Below, piece by piece: positions 55,881 to 64,000 of a stretch of 64,000 bases of DNA. Positions within the stretch are counted from its first letter, which is position 1; each line of letters opens with the position of its first letter. The notes beneath the pieces are model-generated. The model saw nothing but the letters and a program-made list of their open reading frames with translations. It did no database searches and had not been told where the DNA came from. Position numbers and translations under genes: made by a program. Source of the DNA: Sequoia sempervirens (lineage: Eukaryota > Streptophyta > Pinopsida > Cupressales > Cupressaceae); assembly GCA_007258455.2 (NCBI GenBank), contig VDFB02254976.1, forward strand, positions 1-64,000. The letters are read 5' to 3'.

Positions 55881-57560
55881 CTTTAATGTTTGAATTTTCT
55901 CAAGAAGATGGGATGTGGTAGTGGAGTATTCCTTAGGTGTGAGAGAGGGGACATAGATCAAGGATGTGATGTGATGAAGAAGTTGACCAGATCTTGCATG
56001 TCCCACCAAGGGTGCAAATTCTTGATATCCCCCAAGATAGGCTAACAATCAACCTAAGGGATGTGAGAAAAGAGGATAATGACATAAGAGCCCTCACATG
56101 CACACAATTCATCAATGATTATGTTTATAAAATCAAATGAATTCAAGGATTTTATATTGAGGATAAAGAGAGAAGAGCTCCATGAAAAGTTAGTTGAATC
56201 CAAGAAAGGTATCGACCCCTCACAAGTAGATAAAATAATTGAGGCTATTTAGTATTGTAAATTGTCACCCTTGACAATTTCACACTACTAGAACACCTTA
56301 TTTGGCCTATAGATTTAATTAAATTAACAATTTATTAATTTTGAGGCTAGATTATGAAAATACATTAAAATCCTTAACATCTTGACAAACTTGAGCAAAA
56401 AGCACCTCCTTGACCTTAAAGCTGGCCTATTTAAAGTTTAAAGTTTTGGTGTTGGTCCTTAGAGAATTAAAAAGATCCCAAGTCATCCTATATTAAAAAT
56501 ATCAATTGAGATGTATATATAAACAAGTTTTCTTCTCATTTGAACATTAGGAGGCAATTATGAACAATAAACTATTTTGATGGATTTATTGTGAAGATGT
56601 ATTGAGTTATCCCATACATGCTCGCTATAACAATCTATTATGGTTTGTGGACTAACCTCTTGTAGATCTATTAATAAATTCAAGCATCTATCAAACAAAC
56701 TTTGGTGGAAACTTATGGTTTGAACATCACTTTGACAAGGGTTTCATACCAACGTAACATTATCATTTATCATTTTTCATTTCATTCGATTATTGTTTTG
56801 ATCTCTATCCAAATTAGGGAACACCCCCTTGATCATAATCATTTACTATACGTGGAGGTGGAAACACCAAAATGGGGTTTGACTTAGGCAAGCCCCTATA
56901 CAACACAACATTTCCCCTTCTTTTCATGTGTGTAGGTCAAATAAAAAAATTTCATCAAGAATAGGTCATAGAAAACACAGAGAAGATTGTAACTTTCCTT
57001 TTGAAGTTTATAGATCTTAAAAAAGAAACAACTCTAGTCTAGGGCACCCATGCCCTTGTCCACACAATTCAAGTTCAAATTTTGATAACAGGTCCCTCTT
57101 TGTCACCATTTTTAGATCTAGGTTTGTTCTATCAATTTTCGTCTTTATTTGTGTGATAAATCACATTTTGAAATTTACAATTTATGTCAAATAGGCTTGT
57201 TAAAACATACATTAAAGTTATCCTCTTTACAACTCAAAAAACCCAAAACCCTAAGAGATTGGCTCTCCCTTCTGGAAACTAGCCAATCATCAAACCCTAG
57301 TTGGCTTGTATTTGAATTTGGAGTCAAAGAAAAATAAGTTAATCATAGTTATCTACTTGTTGCATCTAGGACCCCTTTTTCCACTTTACAAGATATTTTA
57401 AAGGAATTGGACTTTAATGTCAGTAAAACCACCCCCGATGAGGCAAGGAAAAATGGTGAAGGATGTTAGCATCTTGCTATTACCAAAATGGGATATAGCC
57501 TCTACTAGAGCCCTAAAAATAATAAAAAGGAAAGATGTTAATGCCTTTGCAACTAAGGAA
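55881..57560. other. Unassigned intergenic DNA
   Basis: Short ORFs on both strands have no recognised motifs. A degraded reading frame may run on the plus strand from about 57240 into the segment described next. Confidence 0.35.
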
Positions 57561-57674
57561 TGGGAAAAGTAGGCTTACTTTAAGTTTGGCTTTAATGCCA
57601 ATTTTGAGACCTTAGAAATATGGGCTATGGCACCATCGACTAACAAGCCACCAATAACCAAAAATATTAGATAA

Positions 57675-58223
57675 TTGTTTAAGAGTCTCATTGTTAAAAG
57701 AGTCTCTGACACCTCCTCAGTCCAAGTTGCATCTCTTGTAGTTAATAGTGTGTTGTTCAATGAAGCTACCACAAACATATTGCATGCCAATTATAATAAA
57801 TTATTGTTGAATTATCAAAATTTATATAATGAATATAATACGTGTAAAGCTTTCTTTCTTCTCCTGAGGAGGATCTACCCCAATGGTCACAACTCTGGAA
57901 CCAGTTCATTAGACTTGTCTACACAAGGAAAGGAGGATCATTCATTACAAATAAAGGAGTTGAATGAGTTGTTAAAGAAAAGCAGGGAGTCTAAAGTGGA
58001 AGCTAGGAATGAGGCCCATAAAATTTCCACAAACATAATTGATGATGTCTTTTCTCATAGATTATCTAACATTCTGCATAGATTGCAAGAACCGTGGGGG
58101 AGTTATAATAGTTTTGTGATCGATAGGATTAGTATGGGTCAATTACACTTGATCCATGAAGAATCAAAACATAATGAAGCCACTAATGTCAAATCTCAAC
58201 AAGATCATTCAAATGAAAGTTAA
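57675..58223 (+). CDS. Unrecognised ORF, possibly retroelement-derived
   Basis: Open for 182 codons with a non-ATG first codon. The protein is hydrophilic and helix-prone (HSLQIKELNELLKKSRESK, a short coiled-coil-like stretch). No domain recognised. Upstream in-frame or near-frame fragments (57240-57670) suggest it is the end of a longer, broken frame. It could be a gag-like or hypothetical transposon protein. I would not treat it as a host gene without transcript evidence. Confidence 0.3.
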   Translation: MFKSLIVKRVSDTSSVQVASLVVNSVLFNEATTNILHANYNKLLLNYQNLYNEYNTCKAFFLLLRRIYPNGHNSGTSSLDLSTQGKEDHSLQIKELNELLKKSRESKVEARNEAHKISTNIIDDVFSHRLSNILHRLQEPWGSYNSFVIDRISMGQLHLIHEESKHNEATNVKSQQDHSNES

Positions 58224-58393
58224 ACATTTATCAAACTAAGTATTCTAAACTACAAAAGTGTTTAAATGTCTACTCTAATCCATCTGAAACTTATCCTGTT
58301 GTGGGAGTGGTGTCGCATTGATGTGGAACAACAACCCTTTCCCAATCCCGTGGATAAATGAGCTTGTTCTAATTAGTTTTATTGAAAAAAAAT

Positions 58394-59373
58394 TGTTGGA
58401 ATGATTGTGAGATGTGTATGAAAACATGATTCTAATCTAAATGAACACGATGCAAACTAATTAAACATGATTTTATTCTAAAAGATGAAGATATACTAAT
58501 GTTAAGCTAGTTCTAAATGGATTATGACCTAAAAGATCCAAACCCTAATTAATTAAACAAGCTAAATGGATGCATTATGTGATCATGGAAGCCATTAATG
58601 GAAGCTTAAAGCTAATTAATGCAATTAAAATAGACTAAGAGATGCTAAATGTGTGCTAAATATGAGTGTGAGTGTGAGTGATTTCAACAGCATAAGTTTG
58701 CTATGAAAGATGGATCCATTTGTCTCCAAATAGTGAACTATTTATAGGAAAGCAAATGAGAAATGAAGGGTTAAGATTAAAAGGGTTAATCAATGGTCAA
58801 AAAAGGAGGAGAGATGAAACATGGATCAAGGATTCTCATCACATCCAAGATCACATGGATCAAGAAAAGATCAAGGGCTCACAATCATGCAAACAAACAC
58901 ACTTTGCAACAAATTTAAAAAGTTGTTTCAAAGTTTGTTTGGAGTAATCATTACATTTTTTTGGAGGAAAATAGGAGATATGCAAGTGGATGAGAGGGAA
59001 ATTAGAAATTTAGTTAATTAAAACTAAATTTGAATGTGCAAGATGAGGAATATGAGGATATTCATTAAATTATTAATTTATTTAATGAAAAGGAGATGCA
59101 AATATGATATTTAATTAAATATTTGACGTTATTTAATTAAATAAGAGGACTTAGGGTTAAAATTAAATAATTATTTAATTGAACTGGATGAGATGTTAGT
59201 GTGAGAGGGGGTGAATTAACCCAATTAGGTCAATTAAATTAATAGGTGAAAATGAGGCATTTAATTAAATAATTAGGCTTATTTAATTAAACAAGTGAAA
59301 AGAAGATGGATTTTAGGATGAAGTGATGTTAGTTAGCCAATGTGATCCATTGAGACATTTTTAGGTGTCTACA
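58394..59373 (-). repeat. Antisense Tat-type 3' LTR
   Basis: On the minus strand it begins at 59373 with TGTAGACACCTAAAAATG, right after a PPT (CAAAGAGGGAAAAAA). TTAATTAAATA-rich U3 follows, then a TATA box TTCCTATAAATAG near 58740. The outer edge at 58394 (TGTTGG on plus) is tentative. The start resembles the arm ends of the palindrome at 27023 (TGTAGACATCTAAATTTG). Confidence 0.75.
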
Positions 59374-60819
59374 TTTTTTCCCTCTTTGAAGCAATGTACT
59401 CGTTGCATTGGTTCAAAGACTGATGTTGATTTTGATGTTGATGATGATGAAAAAATGGATATCGATGATCTCTTTGAGATGTTGATATCCAAGCTAAAGT
59501 TGATTGATCTAATTGATTGATTTATAAAATTGTTGAGGATTCACAACAATGCAAGGATAGTGTTGAATAACACGAGGATTGGTAAGGAAAGATATATCCC
59601 AATGATGATTGATTTGATAATTTGATCAAGATTTTCTAGCAAGGCTAGGAACAGAGTATGTTAGATGATTTGATATCGATATGATCAAAAGACGGTTGGT
59701 TTCCCCCTGAGAGATCGATCGAGGAATAAAGTGTTCCAATCGGGCTCACGATAGGTGAAAATTAGACTTATGCTTGAGATTTCAGGTTGCTTTTGAATCA
59801 AAGAGATGCAACTTTTCATATTGTTGAGGTGAAGATGATATAGATGCCCCAATGTGCCCCAACAAAAGAGGGATTGCTAGTAAAGAGGATGAAAAATAGT
59901 TCTTGGAAAGCTCAGATGTTGATGTAGATAGATTTCATGATGTATAGACAGTCATCAACTATGGGTAGCCTCATGTATATTTCGATGTAGATCACATAAA
60001 TTTGATGCTTGGATAGAAATGTTAGTAAAGATAGAACAATAAGAAGAATAAGATGAATGGATTGACCATTAATTTTGAGATTGATTCAAAAAGTCCAAGT
60101 CCATGATCCACCGAGACTTTATTAGAGATGGTGATGAGAAATGCAATGATGATTTGCTCATGTCTCGGGATTGGTATTTTCCATCATTTCTTATTGTTTG
60201 ATATAACACATAGACACGATGCATCAAGGTATTAATAACCAGGATGGCATTGTATCTAGTGTAATGGACTTTGACTCGACAAACAGATAGGATAGTTTTT
60301 GTCCACACCTTGACATATAGAAACGTCATTGGAATGTAAGTTAGAGGCTTAGAATATATTGGACCAAATAATACACAATAGTCAACAACGTACTCCAAAC
60401 AACCTTCCTACACACAACTAAGCAAGTATGTGCCAAGATTATTTTACAGGAATATCCCACAAGCACAAGAAACGAAAGATAATGATCGATGCCCCATTCC
60501 TTTCTCTCTAAATCATTTTAGATAGACATCATCAAGAGGTCCTCATAATGGGTCAATAAGATAAATCATAAAAAAAGATTAAAGACAAATAGGTAGTGTT
60601 ATCTATATCTCTTGCTAGTTTAAGATAGCTAAGGTGATTTCTGATACTAATGTCCATCACAGGAAGGATACATCCTAGGAAATGTTGATTAGATGGGTTG
60701 ATTAGGATGATGATGAGCTTTATGATAAGTCATTGATATAAACTCCACTGACTCATTTACCTATGATCTAGACTTTAGATTTTGACACTTAGGTTCTCAC
60801 TTTATGACTTGCTATACTT

Positions 60820-61640
60820 ATTTTCTATTTTTTTTGAAAAAGGTTGAAGATGACGATTGATTTATTATGGATGTAGGTTTATTGCAGGTGAAAGCGAGAT
60901 GGGATGGATGGTTTTGGATTTTTTTGGAATGTTTCAATTTTTTTTGGTATTTTGAAAATGTTTTGAGGCTATTTTTGGTCTTTTCGAAAGTTTATGAATG
61001 TTTATGTTTTTGATTATTTTGAGGTTGTTTAGGGTTTTTCAAGGATATTTGATGTTGTTTAGGTCTTTTGAATGTTTTCTGAGTGTTCTTGTATTTTTAC
61101 AATTTTTCAAATGTTGTTGGGATTTTCTAGTATTTGGATGTTTAGGGATTTTTTGATATTTGAATGTTTTAGTGGTTTTTGAGAGTTTCAACCAAGAACC
61201 TAACCTAAAAGACCTATCCTAGGGGCCTCGGGGGCTGATCAAAGATGATCCTTTACTACATTATACATGCAGAGACCACATAGTTTGATAGACTCGACTT
61301 ATTGAAGATGAGATATGAACAGTTGATGAAATGCCATTTTATTATGACAGATTCCTAAAGGACTAGCCTAGGGTGTCTCGAGGGCACATCAATGATGGCC
61401 TTGCCTATGTTCAAGCTCAAAGACAATGTAGTTCGATAAGGTACTACTTTTGGATTTTTGATGTTTGACCTTTTTAGGGATTTTAATGTGTTTCAGATGT
61501 TTTGGATTTTGACTTACAATTTTGTGAATGTTTTTGGATTTTAGATGATAGGATTTTGCAATTTTGGATTTTCGGCTATACAAGATTTTGCATTTTTTTT
61601 TGGATTTTCGATGAGATTTGAGGTAAACGATACTTAGATC
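60820..61640. repeat. T/G-skewed low-complexity region with a ~160-bp direct repeat
   Basis: The plus strand is dominated by TTTTGGATTTT/GTTTTTGA-type text with few C. Two diverged copies of a block (61215-61295 and 61366-61442) share CCTAGGG..CTCG.GGGC..ATCAA.GATG and CATAGTT.GATA-like text. Noncoding part of the antisense Tat-related element. Confidence 0.6.
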
Positions 61641-62233
61641 ACGATGCCAATGTTACATTATGAGATAAAAGACATGGATCAAGAGTTATTCGAAAACAAG
61701 AGTGCAATAACCTACCCCTAGTGCCTAGCAATTCTTCATAATGCAATGGATAACCAAGATAGGTAATGTATATGTGAAGAGTTTGAAAAAGTTATATCAT
61801 GCTAGATATGGGCTATGGGACTTCATGAGATAAAATGGTAAAGAGCCTGTCAAAATTTGGCCATGAGTAGAGTTGAAGTATACGCCGAATCTTTGTCAAG
61901 ATCAAGATAAAGTGGAATATCTAGATAAATTTGTATTGGATGGATGGAGGGAACATTGGATTTATCATGACAAGGATTGGATGCTTCTGTTCGAGTAGGA
62001 TCATATAGATGCTTGATTCTACTCATGACGCCTATTTTCCAGGTTTTCATCATCTTACTTGGCCAAAGTGCCACTGCAGTGGTTTTCACTGGAGGATGAT
62101 TTTTATTTTTACTATTTTCATATTTTTTGAATTTTTTGATTGTTTGGAAATTTTACCCTCATGTTGAACCATCTAGTGGTGCTAATGTAGAGGCCACTAT
62201 TATAACGTCCCAGTAATATCTTACTCGAAGAAG

Positions 62234-62824
62234 CTACTTTGCTAAGATACAGGCACTTGAATACAACCTTGAAGAACTCTGATCTGCCTTGTGGATACCA
62301 TAATTAACCTTGTCTATGTGCACACATTGCGATAAAGTGCCTTCAAAATCCTTATGATGAAGGGTAGTTGCCAACACACACTCAATGCGAGAATTGGATA
62401 TCATGAATGGAGTGGACGGTGACATGCATGAAGGAATATGAAATGGATTGGTCGATGGTTTGGAACCTATGACTCTCCAAACTTGGGAAGATGAGTGATG
62501 ATGGATAGGGATGGAGGTTTTCATGGAATTAGGACCAACCACTGGATATAATTTGTTCCTTGCTTGAGAAGCTTGCTTTTGTAATTGAGGACTCTTTTCA
62601 TAGATACATTTCCCTTTTTTATTTTTCCCCATAGTTTCTTTGACTAATGGAGTTTTGGAGGGATGATTTTCTTTATTTTTCTTTGGTATCCATTTGTATT
62701 TGCTTTGTCCTTTTTGCTTGACTGCTTCATTTGTTTTGATGATATTTTCCTTGCTTAGATAGGATTTATTCTTTTTACATTGGTCCCAATTTGTGTATGA
62801 GATGATGGGTGAATGCCAACTCAT
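62234..62824 (-). CDS. Unrecognised basic ORF of the Tat-related element
   Basis: Open for 196 codons on the minus strand. Lys/Gln/Pro/Ser-rich, with a basic middle (KWIPKKNKENHPSK, KNKKGKCIYEK) and no recognised domain. It lies where pol would start after gag but shows no protease or RT motif. It may be an extra ORF specific to this non-autonomous family, or the broken tail of a gag-derived frame. Confidence 0.4.
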   Translation of the reverse strand: MSWHSPIISYTNWDQCKKNKSYLSKENIIKTNEAVKQKGQSKYKWIPKKNKENHPSKTPLVKETMGKNKKGKCIYEKSPQLQKQASQARNKLYPVVGPNSMKTSIPIHHHSSSQVWRVIGSKPSTNPFHIPSCMSPSTPFMISNSRIECVLATTLHHKDFEGTLSQCVHIDKVNYGIHKADQSSSRLYSSACILAK

Positions 62825-63568
62825 GATACGACTAGTTGTAGCATTGATAATATTTTCATCATAAGGATCCTTCGTGCCCCATATGTTGATGTTTTTTGTA
62901 GATAAGATTGCCCCCGATGTTGTGAAGGTATTATCAATACCTAATCCTTTGCCCTAATAATGTATCCTTTGATCCATAGCCACTGAATATGACTTGTCAT
63001 GAACACACGATATTGTTATGGGTTCCTACTGTTTAGGAATATGAATTGTTTGCTCTAATTCTATGACATTGTTATATGTTGATACTACCTCAAAAGATGT
63101 TGATGTTGACTCAAAAGATGTTGATGATGCAAAATCATTGTATGAATCAAGAATATTGACCGTTGCTTTCTCCTGTGTACAAATATCAAGAGTGGGAGAC
63201 TCTTGTTTTGGATGAAGAACGTCTATGTGTCCATCAGAAAGAAACATATTAGGGGTGATATTGGGGACATATCTTGAGTTTAAAATGGTTTGGAAGATGT
63301 CCCTTAGCTCTTGGTGAAACTTTGGGGATAGGGGTTCTTGATCTTGACTTGATTCGAAGTAACCTTCTTTATCCTCAAGAGCCTCCTCTTGACATGATCC
63401 TTGGGTGGATGATAGACCATTGGTAAAAGAATCTTTGCAACAGTCGATAGGTATGGGTGCAATAAGGGATATTTCTTGCTATTTCAAAACTTCTTAAACA
63501 TGCCCAATCATGGAGTCATATGTGGGAGAGATATCACAATTTGATATCCACGTGATGTCATTATGGTT

Positions 63569-63949
63569 TTAAATATTGCTAAACAATGTTGATGGGTTTG
63601 GACTTTGTTTTAAAATAGTATTTTGATGCATGTCCGATTCCTCATGTTGTGATAAATAAATATGTCCCACCGTGGTATCATGGGTATTGTTTACATTTTT
63701 TGAAGTTGAGGCCTTTCCTGAATCTTTTGCTTTTGTATGATTTGGCATAGGGTTTGTGTAAATTTTTAGATTTTCATTCCCAGATTTTTGATCGACATGA
63801 ATGTCTCCTTGTTCAATAAGACCTTCTATTAGATGTTTGAGTCTAAAATATTTTTGAGTGTTATGACCTTTGTATCGATGAAATTCACAAAAATTATCAT
63901 CTCTATAGCTATGAGGTTTGACTTGTGGCTCTTGATAGGGTGATCCCAT
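63569..63949 (-). pseudogene. gag: Tat-type gag C-terminal fragment
   Basis: The minus strand reads FCEFHRYKGHNTQKYFRLKHLIEGLIEQG, the gag end block found in Tat/gypsy elements (C..H...GH.T..C..L...IE.LI..G). The final Cys of the zinc-knuckle-like motif is Tyr. The fragment starts at 63949 at a methionine, but the true gag start lies beyond the window. The following minus-strand frames (63247-63026) are low-complexity linker. Confidence 0.75.
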
Positions 63950-64000
63950 AATACTGGTTTACAATTTTTGGCCAAACTAGACATTGAATTGATTTTTTCT

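Larger units (their letters stand above)
59374..64000 (-). mobile_element. Antisense Tat-related element without visible pol, 5' end beyond window
   Basis: Minus-strand order: gag end (63949-63569), broken frames, a basic ORF (62824-62234), ~2.8 kb noncoding, hairpin plus PPT (59374-59412), and LTR. No protease, RT, RNase H or integrase motif could be read in 4.6 kb. It thus looks like a large non-autonomous derivative that would depend on enzymes of a full Tat element. The 5' LTR lies outside the window. Confidence 0.7.

Noticed and set aside
55839..56115. Two overlapping minus-strand ORFs
   Set aside because: No motif, no supporting context, and they partly overlap the candidate TIR end.

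Overview
This window is eukaryotic, from a land plant, and most likely from a large repeat-rich gymnosperm nuclear genome. That is inferred from AT-rich intergenic DNA, nested Ty3/gypsy and Ty1/copia retrotransposons separated by long decayed stretches, one class XII-type LRR receptor kinase relic, and long LTRs full of TTAATTAAATA runs. The exact taxon cannot be read from the sequence; a conifer is my guess. I find no intact host gene, no tRNA and no CRISPR array.

Layout. 1-3.9 kb: decayed LTR-retrotransposon DNA with a (TA)n tract, a small GC-rich island and a chromodomain fragment of a chromovirus. 3.9-6.35 kb: a decayed LINE (reverse transcriptase relic with A-rich tail). 6.35-6.7 kb: a degenerate copy of the sequence found just upstream of the receptor kinase. 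8.30-10.12 kb: a chromovirus solo LTR with target-site duplication TGATC. 11.56-14.88 kb: an LRR receptor-like kinase pseudogene with one 86-bp intron. 14.94-19.28 kb: a young copia element with duplication CCATG, 62 bp after the kinase stop codon. 20.6-25.1 kb: a decayed sense copia carrying a three-unit array with 5S rRNA-like sequence and a fold-back element.

26.3-54.7 kb is a nest. Antisense copia relics form the base. One copia LTR is split by a 2.3-kb near-perfect palindrome (27023-29316, duplication CATAG). The copia body is split by a 21.4-kb chromovirus (30224-51672, duplication CACTA). That chromovirus is itself split by a 13.8-kb Tat-lineage gypsy element (35038-48839, duplication GTTAT). 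The Tat element encodes protease, a G-patch-like segment, RT, RNase H, a second RNase H and integrase in one uninterrupted frame broken only by stop codons. It also carries an antisense plant-mobile-domain ORF, several satellite-like arrays, and an unusual array of ATGCGCTAAA motifs spaced 21 and 16 bp apart.

55-58.3 kb is mostly unassigned AT-rich DNA with a candidate terminal-inverted-repeat element. 58.4-64 kb is the 3' half of another Tat-related element on the minus strand: gag and an extra ORF but no visible pol, running off the window.

The window reads as a layered record of insertions. The only host locus recognised, an immune-type receptor kinase, is dead: it has nonsense changes, frameshifts and a changed APE glutamate. 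In the Tat element the decay is dominated by stop codons that can be explained by C-to-T change at CGA and CAG, as expected from deamination of methylated cytosine.
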